From JBFJKD01 sp038106145 (GTDB taxonomy: Bacteria; Pseudomonadota; Gammaproteobacteria; Pseudomonadales; Porticoccaceae), in NCBI GenBank assembly GCA_038106145.1, contig JAYODD010000001.1, positions 124,001-188,000 on the forward strand: a DNA stretch of 64,000 bases, read 5' to 3'. Of the stretch, positions 46,843 through 55,168 are shown in pieces; the stretch's first letter is position 1, and every line of letters starts with the position of its first letter. The notes under the pieces were generated by a model. That model saw nothing but the letters and a program-made list of their open reading frames with translations. It did no database searches and was not told where the DNA came from. Made by a program: the position numbers and the translations under genes.

Positions 46843-47064
46843 TTAGTTCTGGCCGTCCCCCTGCCAGTCGTCGAGGGTTTCACCGGCAATGGCGTGCTTT
46901 TCCAGAACCCAGTCGCCAAAATCGATTTGTTTGCAGCGCGCCGAACAAAAGGGACGGTGTGGGTAATCCTCCTGCCAGGGCACCGGGCGCCTGCAAATGG
47001 GGCACTGCACCACCAGGTTACCAGTTGTTTTCGCGCCTTTGGCGTGCTCTTGATTACCGGTCAC
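46843..47064 (-). CDS. yacG: DNA gyrase inhibitor YacG (zinc protein)
   Basis: The 73-residue protein has a four-cysteine zinc site, CPICRRPVPW with FCSARCKQIDFGDWV, as in YacG, which binds GyrB and blocks gyrase. The C-terminal tail is acidic (DDWQGDGQN). The start GTG 47064 overlaps the end of coaE by 11 bases, so it is read from the pilBCD-coaE transcript. An earlier in-frame start at 47133 would lie deep inside coaE. Confidence 0.88.
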   Translation of the reverse strand: MTGNQEHAKGAKTTGNLVVQCPICRRPVPWQEDYPHRPFCSARCKQIDFGDWVLEKHAIAGETLDDWQGDGQN

Positions 47065-47674
47065 GGAGCGCTGCCTTCTCCGCCAGGCGGCAATAGTGGT
47101 CGTGTAGTTCCGCCACCGCCGGTTCGAGCGCATCGAGGGTTCCGGAGTTATCTATCAGGTCGTCGGCGCGGGCGCGTCTTTCCGTGCGGGATAATTGGGT
47201 GGCCATAATTGCCTTGATCTGCTCCGGGTCGTTGTGGTCGCGGGCGGCGGCGCGTTCCACCTGCACAGCTTCCGGTACATCCACCACCAGCACCCTCTGA
47301 GTCATGCTGTGCTGGGTGGTTTCCAGCAGCAACGGGGATTCGAGAATCGCATAGGGGCTGTGCGCGGCGGCCAGTTCGGCGGCAATCCACTGCCCAATTT
47401 GTGGGTGCAGAAGCTGTTCCAGCCACTGTCTTTGCGCAGCGTCGTTAAACACGATCTTGCGCAGGGCAGCGCGGTCCAGTTCGCCATTGGTTTGTATGAC
47501 GTCGGCGCCAAAATGCGCGCTGATTTGCGCCAGCGCTGCGGTGCCGGGAGCGACCACCGCACGGGCGGCGACATCCGCATCCACCACCTTAATGCCGCGG
47601 CGTCGAAAGCAGTCCGCCACCGCGCTTTTGCCGCTGCCGATGCCGCCGGTCAGGCCGACGATATAGCGGGACAT
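47054..47674 (-). CDS. coaE: Dephospho-CoA kinase CoaE
   Basis: The 206-residue kinase catalyses the last step of coenzyme A synthesis. It opens YIVGLTGGIGSGKSAVADCF with the Walker A loop, then VVDADVAARAVVAPG and the LLLETTQHSMTQRVLVVDVP lid region. ATG 47674 overlaps the pilD stop by one base (TAATG), and the order pilB-pilC-pilD-coaE-yacG is that of Pseudomonas. The frame upstream of 47674 belongs to pilD. Confidence 0.95.
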   Translation of the reverse strand: MSRYIVGLTGGIGSGKSAVADCFRRRGIKVVDADVAARAVVAPGTAALAQISAHFGADVIQTNGELDRAALRKIVFNDAAQRQWLEQLLHPQIGQWIAAELAAAHSPYAILESPLLLETTQHSMTQRVLVVDVPEAVQVERAAARDHNDPEQIKAIMATQLSRTERRARADDLIDNSGTLDALEPAVAELHDHYCRLAEKAALRDR

Positions 47675-48558
47675 TACTGAAACAATTCCAGGTAGGCGTT
47701 GGTAATCTGCGTGCCGCCGATCAGCGCGAGCCATCCTGCGATCGCCAGATAGGGGCCAAAGGCAATGGGTATCTGCCGGTCGCGGCCGCGCAGGGCGATG
47801 CCCGCCAGGCCGACGATGGCGCCGACCAGGGAGGACAGTAAAATAATGAGTGGCAACTGTTGCCAGCCGAGCCAGGCGCCCAGAGCGGCGAGCAATTTGA
47901 AATCCCCGTGGCCCATGCCCTCGCGGCCGGTCACCAGTTTAAATAACCAGTAGATACTCCACAGGGACAAATATCCGGCGACAGCTCCCAGCACGGCACT
48001 GCCAAGATCGGTAAACACACCGGCCATATTGGCCAGCAAACCCAGCCATAACAGAGGCAGGGTTAGATTGTCTGGCAACAACTGGTGCCTGAAATCAATG
48101 CCGGTCAGTGCCACCAGTATCCAGGTAAAGATCAGCACCAGCAGGGTGGTGCCTGTAGCACCGTACCAGTACACAAGCAGGGCGGAGAGCAGGCCACTGG
48201 TCAGTTCCACCAGTGGATACTGGATGGATATGGGAGTGGCGCATTGGGAGCAACGTCCGCGCAACAGCAGAAAACTGATCACCGGAATATTGTGCCAGGG
48301 TTTTATCGGTGCGTTGCAGCCGGGGCAGTGGGAGGCGGGAAACACCAGGCCGATTTTACGGGCGTCGGCCTCCGGCTCCAGCCCGAGAAAATCCAGGGAT
48401 TCCCGGCGCCAGTCCGCTTGCATCCGCAGGGGCAGGCGATGGATCACCACGTTCAGAAAGCTGCCCACCAGCAGGCCAAAAATTGCACCGAGGGTTATCA
48501 GTAGGGCTGGTGGTAGTGCCGCCAGTGCATTCAGCGCTGCGTTTATGGTCGCAGGCAC
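47674..48558 (-). CDS. pilD: Type IV prepilin peptidase / N-methyltransferase PilD
   Basis: The 294-residue polytopic enzyme cleaves the prepilin leader and methylates the new N-terminal Phe. It has GSFLNVVIHRLPLRM and the two Cys pairs CPGC and CSQC of the cytoplasmic zinc-like domain. The catalytic aspartates are in LTGIDFRHQLLPD and GMGHGDFKLLAALGAWLG. The start is GTG 48558, 3 bases after the pilC stop. It processes PilA from this locus and probably type II secretion pseudopilins elsewhere. Confidence 0.95.
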   Translation of the reverse strand: MPATINAALNALAALPPALLITLGAIFGLLVGSFLNVVIHRLPLRMQADWRRESLDFLGLEPEADARKIGLVFPASHCPGCNAPIKPWHNIPVISFLLLRGRCSQCATPISIQYPLVELTSGLLSALLVYWYGATGTTLLVLIFTWILVALTGIDFRHQLLPDNLTLPLLWLGLLANMAGVFTDLGSAVLGAVAGYLSLWSIYWLFKLVTGREGMGHGDFKLLAALGAWLGWQQLPLIILLSSLVGAIVGLAGIALRGRDRQIPIAFGPYLAIAGWLALIGGTQITNAYLELFQ

Positions 48559-48560
48559 CC

Positions 48561-49775
48561 TTAAATCACTTGGCCCAGGTTAAAGATCGGCAGGTACATG
48601 GCGATCAGCAGCCCCCCCACCAGCACCCCCAGCACCGACATGATCAGCGGTTCCAGCAGGGTGGTGAGGTTGTCCACCGCATTGTCCACGGCCTCTTCGT
48701 AGTGCACCGCAGCCTTTTCCATCATATCGTCCAGTGACCCGGATTCTTCACCGATGGAGGTCAGCTGTAACAGCATGGTGGGAAACAGGTTGGTGGCCTT
48801 CAGGGCGATGTTAATTTGCACACCGGTAGTGACATCGTCCCGCACCTTGAGAATCGCGTCGCGAAACACCGCATTCCCCGACGCGCCAGCCACGGATTCC
48901 AGCGCTTCCACCAGCGGCACCCCCGCCGCAAATGTGGTGGACAGGGTGCGGGCAAAGCGCGCCACTACCGCATTGAAGACGATATCGCCAATTATGGGAA
49001 TTTTAAGCATGTATTTGTCGACAGCGTCGGCAAAGGCGGGGGATCGTTGCCGCGCCTCCTTAAAGGCAAATAGCGCGATAATTAGCGCGAAAAGAATGAT
49101 ATACCACCACTCCACCATAAAATCCGATATACCCATAACAAACAGGGTGAAAGCGGGTAAATCGGCGCCGAAATTTTTGTAGGTGTCGGCGAACTGAGGC
49201 ACCACTTTAACCAACAAAATCCCGGTAACGATAATAGCCACCACGACAACGGCGATCGGGTAGGTGAGGGCTTTTTTAATCTTGGCTTTGAGTTGTTCGG
49301 TTTTTTCCTTGTACAGGGCCACCCGGTCGAGCATGGTATCCAGGGCGCCGGCCTGCTCGCCGGCTTCCACCAGGCTACAGAATAAGTCGTCAAAATACTT
49401 GGGGTGTTTGCGCAGGGCCGAGCCGAAGCTGTTGCCCGAGGACACCTCTTCGTGCAGGCCGTTGATCATTTCCTTGAGGGAAGGCTTCTCCGCGCCGTCG
49501 GCGACAATTTCAAAGCTTTGCACCAGGGGCACGCCGGCTTTCATCATGGTGGCCATTTGCCGGGTAAACAGGGCAATATCGGCGGGTACGATGGGCTTGG
49601 AACCCCCGCCAAACAGGGGCTTGGGTTTTTTCTTGACGGAGCGGGTGAGAATACCCTGTTTGCGCAGCTGGGCCTTGATCAGCGCCGGATTATTGCCGCG
49701 CATCTCTCCCTGAATGGTTTTCCCTTCCTTGTTGCGTCCCTTGAAGACGTAAACCTGAGACTGTGCTGTCGCCAT
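48561..49775 (-). CDS. pilC: Type IV pilus inner-membrane platform protein PilC
   Basis: The 404-residue protein of the GspF/PilC family has two T2SSF domains (about residues 70-195 and 275-395) and three membrane helices. Signature stretches are ADIALFTRQMATMMKAGVP, GSALRKHPKYFDDLFCSLV and FARTLSTTFAAGVPLVEALE. It couples the PilB motor to the growing pilus. AAGGG lies before ATG 49775. pilB ends 35 bases upstream. Confidence 0.95.
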   Translation of the reverse strand: MATAQSQVYVFKGRNKEGKTIQGEMRGNNPALIKAQLRKQGILTRSVKKKPKPLFGGGSKPIVPADIALFTRQMATMMKAGVPLVQSFEIVADGAEKPSLKEMINGLHEEVSSGNSFGSALRKHPKYFDDLFCSLVEAGEQAGALDTMLDRVALYKEKTEQLKAKIKKALTYPIAVVVVAIIVTGILLVKVVPQFADTYKNFGADLPAFTLFVMGISDFMVEWWYIILFALIIALFAFKEARQRSPAFADAVDKYMLKIPIIGDIVFNAVVARFARTLSTTFAAGVPLVEALESVAGASGNAVFRDAILKVRDDVTTGVQINIALKATNLFPTMLLQLTSIGEESGSLDDMMEKAAVHYEEAVDNAVDNLTTLLEPLIMSVLGVLVGGLLIAMYLPIFNLGQVI

Positions 49776-49810
49776 GTGCTGACCCTTGTTATGTGCTACT
49801 AGCTAGCGAG

Positions 49811-51538
49811 TTAGTCCGTGGTAACCCGGTTGGCTTCCTCCAGGCTGATTATACCTTCCGCCGTGCGGCGAAGTGCGGACTGGCGCAAAGTTCTGAAACC
49901 TTCTTTTTTGGCCTGCTCGCTGATGTCGATGGAGTTTCCGCCATCCATAATCACCCGCGCAATGGCAGGCGTGATGCGCATGACCTCATAGATACCGACC
50001 CGGCCCTTGTAACCCTTCATGCATTGGCTACAGCCGACAGGGCGATGAATTTTTATCTCTTCCCGAGGGATACCAAGAACGTCAAAACCCTGTTCCGACA
50101 GGACTTTATCCGGCACCTCGTCCGCGAGCACTTTGCAATTTTTACACAGGCGCCGCGCCAGCCGCTGGGCGATAATCAGGCTTACAGAAGTGGCCACATT
50201 AAACGAAGGGACGCCCATATTCAGTAGCCGGGTCAGGGTCTCCGCGGCGCTGTTGGTGTGCAGGGTGGACAGCACCAGGTGACCGGTTTGCGCCGCCTTG
50301 ATCGCGATTTCCGCTGTTTCCAGATCGCGAATCTCCCCCACCATCACAATATCCGGGTCCTGGCGCAGAAACGCTCGCAGCGCCTCCGCGAAGGTCAGTC
50401 CGACCCGGGCCCGCACCTGCACCTGGTTGATACCCTCCAGGTTGATTTCAATAGGATCCTCCGCCGTGGAGATATTGCGTTCGGCGGTGTTGAGAATATT
50501 CAACCCGGTATACAGGGACACGGTCTTGCCGGAGCCGGTGGGCCCGGTGACCAGAATCATACCCTGGGGCTGGTGCAGGGTATCCAGGTAGGCCTGTTTT
50601 TGATCTTCGTCGTAGCCCAGCGCCTCAATGCCCATTTGCGCGCTGCCGGGGTCGAGAATTCGCAACACCACCTTTTCCCCATACTGGGTGGGCAGGGTGT
50701 TCACACGAAAATCAATGGCCTTGTTTTTGGACAGGCGCAACTTGATGCGCCCGTCCTGGGGTACCCGGCGCTCGGAAATATCCATCTGTGACATCACTTT
50801 CAGGCGCGCCGCCAGGCGTGGGGCGAGATTGATCGGTGGGCGGGTAATTTCCTCGAGAATGCCGTCGGTGCGAAAGCGCACCCGGTAGGATTTTTCGTAG
50901 GGTTCAAAGTGAATATCCGACGAGCCCTTTTTAATCGCGTCGATGAGCAGTTTATTGATAAAGCGCACCACCGGCGCGTCGTCCGCCTCGGCGGTAAATC
51001 CCTCATCGGCGGCGTCTTCATCGATGGCCTCGATATCCAGGCCATCCAGATTCATATCGTCCACGCCACCCAGAGTGCTGCCAATATCCTCCTCTTCGCC
51101 GGTGAGGAAGGCCTCCACCGCGCCCTTGAGTTTGTCAAACTCGGCAATCACCGCCTCCACGGTGGCGCCGGTCTGAAAGCGGATTTCATTGATGGCGGTA
51201 TGGTTGGTGGGGTCGTTGATGGCCAGGTGCAGGCGATTGCCTTTATACGACAGGGGCAGCGCCCCGTGCTTTTTAACCAGTTTGCGGTCGACGACATCCT
51301 TGGGACAGCTCTCGATATTCAGAGCTTCCAGGTCTAACACCGGCATGCCAAATTCGTGGGCAGCCACATTGGCCACCAGGTGCGCGGGCAGAATATTGGC
51401 TTCCACGATATGCTGCACCAGGGTCAGGTGCTCTTTTTTGCAGCGCAGTACGATTTCCAGCGCCGTGGTCTCGTCGAGCAGGCCATCGCTGACAAAGCGT
51501 TTGGGTAGGCCCCGCAGCGCGGGGTTGGTGGCATTCAT
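49811..51538 (-). CDS. pilB: Type IV pilus extension ATPase PilB
   Basis: The 575-residue motor has an N-terminal MshEN-like domain, which in other family members binds c-di-GMP. Motifs include DIHFEPYEKSYRVRFRTDG, a Walker A GPTGSGKT near residue 330, the Asp box ISTAEDPIEINLEGINQ, Walker B DIVMVGEIRD and the His box LVLSTLHTNSAAET. Near the C-terminus is the zinc tetracysteine site, with CKNC and CSQC. ATG 51538 is the family start; the frame continues upstream without homology. It is divergent from pilA. Confidence 0.96.
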   Translation of the reverse strand: MNATNPALRGLPKRFVSDGLLDETTALEIVLRCKKEHLTLVQHIVEANILPAHLVANVAAHEFGMPVLDLEALNIESCPKDVVDRKLVKKHGALPLSYKGNRLHLAINDPTNHTAINEIRFQTGATVEAVIAEFDKLKGAVEAFLTGEEEDIGSTLGGVDDMNLDGLDIEAIDEDAADEGFTAEADDAPVVRFINKLLIDAIKKGSSDIHFEPYEKSYRVRFRTDGILEEITRPPINLAPRLAARLKVMSQMDISERRVPQDGRIKLRLSKNKAIDFRVNTLPTQYGEKVVLRILDPGSAQMGIEALGYDEDQKQAYLDTLHQPQGMILVTGPTGSGKTVSLYTGLNILNTAERNISTAEDPIEINLEGINQVQVRARVGLTFAEALRAFLRQDPDIVMVGEIRDLETAEIAIKAAQTGHLVLSTLHTNSAAETLTRLLNMGVPSFNVATSVSLIIAQRLARRLCKNCKVLADEVPDKVLSEQGFDVLGIPREEIKIHRPVGCSQCMKGYKGRVGIYEVMRITPAIARVIMDGGNSIDISEQAKKEGFRTLRQSALRRTAEGIISLEEANRVTTD

Positions 51539-51735
51539 CTGCCCGGCTGTCCTCGTATTTTCGCAGTTGCTGGGGCGAGCGTGGTGTCTGCCGACTGAAT
51601 CTGCACTCAGCGCGGCGCACGGCCTGACTCGCCCGCCGACCAAAGTGTAGGGTATTTTCTCCAGTGCTGGCAACAGGTTATCGAAAGGTCATCAGCAAAC
51701 CGTTGAGCATTGGGGCAGCCCCGCAGGGCAAATAC

Positions 51736-51750
51736 TGACAATATTTGTCA
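51736..51750 (+). promoter_or_regulatory. Palindrome TGACAA-TAT-TTGTCA, candidate PilR enhancer site
   Basis: A perfect six-base inverted repeat with a three-base spacer lies about 120 bases upstream of the expected pilA transcription start, a normal distance for an activator of sigma-54 promoters. It contains the TGTC/GACA elements known from Pseudomonas PilR sites. Confidence 0.5.
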
Positions 51751-51836
51751 CAATTGGTCAGGTTGGGCAACTGCCAGTATGGGTTTAGTGTTGGGTCAAA
51801 TTTTTTAACTTATTGATATTTATAATTTATATAAAA

Positions 51837-51853
51837 TTGGCACGACATATGCA
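51837..51853 (+). promoter_or_regulatory. Sigma-54 promoter of pilA
   Basis: TTGGCACG (-24, GG at 51839-51840) and ATGCA (-12, GC at 51851-51852) are separated by exactly ten bases between the GG and the GC, as required for RpoN. It lies about 60 bases before the pilA start. pilA of Pseudomonas is controlled in the same way by RpoN and PilSR. Confidence 0.85.
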
Positions 51854-51911
51854 TTAATCAGGGCGAGCGCAGATGCGCCATTTTTAATATTTGCTAACCA
51901 GGAGAACAACC

Positions 51912-52379
51912 ATGAAAAAACGAAATAACCAGCAGGGTTTTACCCTGATCGAACTGATGATTGTAGTAGCAATCATCGGTATTCTGGCCGCCGTGGCCCT
52001 GCCCCTGTACCAGGACTACGTAGCTCGTTCCCAAGTATCTGAAGCGGTGGCTTCGGCAGGCGCGTTGAAAACCAGTATCTCCGAGTTTTCCACCGCCCAG
52101 GGTGCGTGCCCTCCGGCTGGTCAATTTAACGATAACAATGGCGGTCGCTATACCTTGTCTACAACACATGATGCTGCTTGTATCATCACGGGAACCTTGC
52201 GCGGAGCTGGTAGCCCTGTAAATGCTGCCGTTCAGGGTGCCACGTTCACACTGAGTCCGCTTGATGGTGCTGGCGCAGCTTTTACTGCTGCAGCTGGTCA
52301 AAGTCTAGTCGATTGGCAATGTGCCCCTGGGGGTGGTGCTGCCATAAATGTCAAATACTTGCCCTCGGGATGTCAGTAA
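51912..52379 (+). CDS. pilA: Type IV major pilin PilA
   Basis: The 155-residue prepilin has the short basic leader MKKRNNQQG, cleaved before F10 of GFTLIELMIVVAIIGILA, with the conserved Glu5 of the mature chain. Four cysteines follow (in GACPPAG, DAACIIT, WQCAPG and SGCQ), enough for two disulfides, the last closing the D loop. The globular part is rich in Gly, Ala and Thr. AGGAGA lies 8 bases before ATG 51912. It is transcribed from the sigma-54 promoter and ends at a strong terminator. Confidence 0.95.
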   Translation: MKKRNNQQGFTLIELMIVVAIIGILAAVALPLYQDYVARSQVSEAVASAGALKTSISEFSTAQGACPPAGQFNDNNGGRYTLSTTHDAACIITGTLRGAGSPVNAAVQGATFTLSPLDGAGAAFTAAAGQSLVDWQCAPGGGAAINVKYLPSGCQ

Positions 52380-52450
52380 GTTGATGTAGTTTTCTGGCTA
52401 AGCTCGGCAGCTTGCTCTCGAGCTTTAGATCAGACACAGGGCCGTGTTCA

Positions 52451-52479
52451 AAAGCCCCGCCGCTGGCGGGGCTTTTTTT
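52451..52479 (+). terminator. Rho-independent terminator of pilA
   Basis: AAAGCCCCGCC pairs with GGCGGGGCTTT, an 11-bp stem with a GCT loop, ending in seven Ts. It sits 72 bases after the pilA stop codon. Confidence 0.92.
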
Positions 52480-52657
52480 GTGCGAGTGTTTGGGGTTTTT
52501 AACCCTCATTGAGATATGCCAAACTGCTTGCCGCTACAGGTTGCAGGTGCGGCCGAATAAATAGCAGATTTTATTGTGGTTAAAAAAACGGATAGCCAAT
52601 AATCGAATTGAACGGATATCGCTATTGACGGCTGTTCTGTTGGCGGCGAGCCAATGG

Positions 52658-53566
52658 TTAGTTGGCAGTATTCTGAGCGACGACGCGCATCGAATAATCC
52701 ACCGCGCGGCAGTGCTTGGTCAAAGCCCCGCTGGAGATAAAATCCACGCCGTTCGCCTGAAAGGTGGCGAGACTGCGGTCGTCGATATTGCCAGACACTT
52801 CAAACTGCGTCGCGACGCTCTGGTCGGTGTCGCCTTGTTCGCCGCAACGGGGTTGTTTGCCCAGCGCTTTACGCAGCGCCACCGCCTCCTCGATCTGCGC
52901 CGGGGTAAAGTTGTCGAGCATAATGCGCTCCACGCCGGCGGCTAATGCCGCGCGGCATTCCTCCAGGTTTTCCACTTCCACTTCCACCGGCTTGTCCGGC
53001 GCGATGTCCCGCGCCCGGGTGATTGCCTGGACCATACCACCGCAGGCGGCGATATGGTTTTCCTTGATCAGGAACGCGTCGTACAGGCCGAGGCGATGGT
53101 TGTCACAGCCGCCTACTTTTACAGCGTATTTCTGCGCTAAGCGCAGGCCGGGCAGAGTTTTTCGGGTGTCCAGCACCCGAATCCCGCTACCCGCAATCCG
53201 TCGGGCGTAGTCCCGCGCCGCAGTGGCGGTGCCGGACAGGGTTTGCAGAAAATTGAGCGCGGTCCGTTCGCCGGTCAGCAGGGCGCGGGCATTGCCGGTT
53301 AATTCACAGAGAGTTTGATCGGGATAAATTGCATCCCCATCGACCACCCCCCACTGCAATTCGAGATTCGCATCCAGTTGGTGAAACACTTCGTTGACCC
53401 AGGGAATACCGCAGATCACCGCTGCCTCCCGGGTAATGATGGTGGCGCGGGCGCTGGCATTGGCGCCGATTAACCGGGCGGTGATATCGCCATCGCCGAT
53501 GTCCTCGGCAAGGGCAGTGGCGACGTTTGCGGTGATGGTTTGCTTAAGGGCGGAATCGAGCGGCAT
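52658..53566 (-). CDS. nadC: Nicotinate-nucleotide pyrophosphorylase (carboxylating) NadC
   Basis: The 302-residue enzyme turns quinolinate and PRPP into nicotinate mononucleotide in NAD synthesis. It has EDIGDGDITARLI, the TGERTALNFLQTLSGTAT stretch, VLDTRKTLPGLRLAQKYAV, NHRLGLYDAFLIKENHI and VDFISSGALTKH. Between the EEAVALRKA helix and the FEVSGNI strand there is an insertion of about 16 polar residues (about 238-254) not seen in the E. coli or Pseudomonas sequences I can recall. ATG 53566 is the family start. The locus next to pilA matches Pseudomonas. Confidence 0.93.
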   Translation of the reverse strand: MPLDSALKQTITANVATALAEDIGDGDITARLIGANASARATIITREAAVICGIPWVNEVFHQLDANLELQWGVVDGDAIYPDQTLCELTGNARALLTGERTALNFLQTLSGTATAARDYARRIAGSGIRVLDTRKTLPGLRLAQKYAVKVGGCDNHRLGLYDAFLIKENHIAACGGMVQAITRARDIAPDKPVEVEVENLEECRAALAAGVERIMLDNFTPAQIEEAVALRKALGKQPRCGEQGDTDQSVATQFEVSGNIDDRSLATFQANGVDFISSGALTKHCRAVDYSMRVVAQNTAN

Positions 53567-53857
53567 CGGCAATCTCGGCGGTGTGGGACTAAATACGAGC
53601 GGCGAGTATATCAGCCGCCGATGTGCCGCTACAGCTTGCGCCCGCACAGCCGATGCCGAAACCAGGTCACGTTGTCGCAACTCATGTGGGGGCTGGTTGT
53701 AGCTACCGTTCTTGACATTACTTCATGTTATGTAGAAGAATGCAGCGTAACTATTTGATAAATAGAAAACATTGTTAGTGATTCAATCATTTGCAGGTCT
53801 GTTTTAGGTCCGCCCGGAGAGATTCCTTGAAAATCAGGGTGTTGTTCACTGACTCCA

Positions 53858-55159
53858 ATGCGCCGTGGCTCCATGGCTGACAGGCCTGTCCGCTCCGGTG
53901 GTCCTTCTGCTCCAGGTGGCGGTGCGGGCCAGGGCGCCGCGCCGCTACGCATGCTGCAGGATCGCACCCAGCAGTTTCTGCAAGCCCGGTTGACGGCATT
54001 ATTCAAACAGGTGTGGAACGAATTTTTTGAGCTGGCGGACAACACCGACAGCATCGCGTTGCAAACCCAGTATCTCGACACCATGAAGGCCATGCGGCTG
54101 GACAAAGGTGCCATTGAAAGCGCGTTTTTAAAGGCAGTGAGCGCTGATTATGACGCGCTGCTTTCCCTTGACGACACAACCGATACAACTCCTTTCAATA
54201 GTCATGGTGTCGGCGGGCTCAAGCTGGTGGGCAACGAGGAATTGGAGGAGATTATTGCGTTTGACGCCATCGTGTCCCGCAACCAGGCTCGTTGTGCACC
54301 GTTGCTGAATCGGTTTGCCCGGCGGGTGGCGTATGTGCTGCAACGATCATTTAAAGTGCGAGATATGCCGATTTATCCGGAACGCCTGTGTGATGCTTTC
54401 ATCAAGGCGGTGCGACCGGTAGCGGGTGGATCGCAAGCGCTCATCGCACTGTTAAAGGTGTTCGACCGCTGTGTACTGGCGGATTTGGAAGGGTTTTTAA
54501 ACCAATCGAACGACCTGCTCAAGGGGCTGGGAATTTTGCCTGGTCTCGAAGATGAAAAAGTTCGCAATAAGGACAAATCCGCGGTCCACAGTAAAAACGG
54601 GGCTCGCCAAAAACCCCCGCCGCCCCGACGCAGGTTGTCCGACTTGATTGACGAGAGCGTGGAGCAACCCTCTGCGCAGGCAGGGCGTCCTGCCGGGGCC
54701 CGTCCACAGCGATCGAGTGCGGAACAGTCGGCATTAGTAGAACCCCAGGGATGGGCCGGTCAGTCCACGCAGCGCTCCCGGCAACACGCCGCGCGGCTGG
54801 GCACGGTGAGCCAGTTGCTCAGCAATCTGCAAGCAAACAAGTCGCCATCGGCCAGTTACCCGAATTCGGGCACGCGTGCTGCGCCGGGGACCATCGCTGC
54901 CGGCGGCGCCGCGGCCTTGCTCGATGTTCTGACGGAAATTCGCAGTCTGGGTCCAAAGTCACCGCAAACCCAGGACGTCCCGGCCGGGAGCGGCGCGGTA
55001 CGAGTGGGCGTGCGCCGACAGGTAGAGGAACATCTCGCGAGTCAGGGGCGCGCATTTAGCGATTTGCATCCTATAGATCAAACGGCACTTGAGTTGCTGG
55101 ATTTATTGTTCGCCCAGTGGCAGCAGCGCGATTGGGTCCCAGGGGTATTAGGGGAGTGA
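53858..55159 (+). CDS. DUF1631 family protein, N-terminal part, ends at an in-frame TGA
   Basis: The 433-residue reading frame matches the N-terminal two-thirds of DUF1631 proteins: RMLQDRTQQFLQARLTALFK, YLDTMKAMRLDKGAIESAFL, then a Pro/Ser/Gln-rich linker (about residues 240-350). The frame stops at TGA 55157-55159. The same frame continues straight after the stop with the rest of the family sequence, so the gene is split by one codon. Pseudomonas carries an intact relative at this position between nadC and ampD. ATG 53858 or ATG 53873 may be the start; neither has a clear ribosome site. Function of the family is unknown. Confidence 0.8.
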   Translation: MRRGSMADRPVRSGGPSAPGGGAGQGAAPLRMLQDRTQQFLQARLTALFKQVWNEFFELADNTDSIALQTQYLDTMKAMRLDKGAIESAFLKAVSADYDALLSLDDTTDTTPFNSHGVGGLKLVGNEELEEIIAFDAIVSRNQARCAPLLNRFARRVAYVLQRSFKVRDMPIYPERLCDAFIKAVRPVAGGSQALIALLKVFDRCVLADLEGFLNQSNDLLKGLGILPGLEDEKVRNKDKSAVHSKNGARQKPPPPRRRLSDLIDESVEQPSAQAGRPAGARPQRSSAEQSALVEPQGWAGQSTQRSRQHAARLGTVSQLLSNLQANKSPSASYPNSGTRAAPGTIAAGGAAALLDVLTEIRSLGPKSPQTQDVPAGSGAVRVGVRRQVEEHLASQGRAFSDLHPIDQTALELLDLLFAQWQQRDWVPGVLGE

Positions 55160-55168
55160 TTACACCAG

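Larger units (their letters stand above)
51539..51911. other. pilB-pilA divergent intergenic region
   Basis: These 373 bases between two divergent pilus genes hold no gene. The right half is very AT-rich and contains a PilR-like palindrome and a sigma-54 promoter for pilA, listed separately. I see no strong promoter for pilB on the minus strand. Confidence 0.6.

Noticed and set aside
53712..53734. TTGACA followed by TATGTA upstream of the DUF1631 gene
   Set aside because: The spacer is only 11 bases, too short for a sigma-70 promoter, and no other -10 fits.
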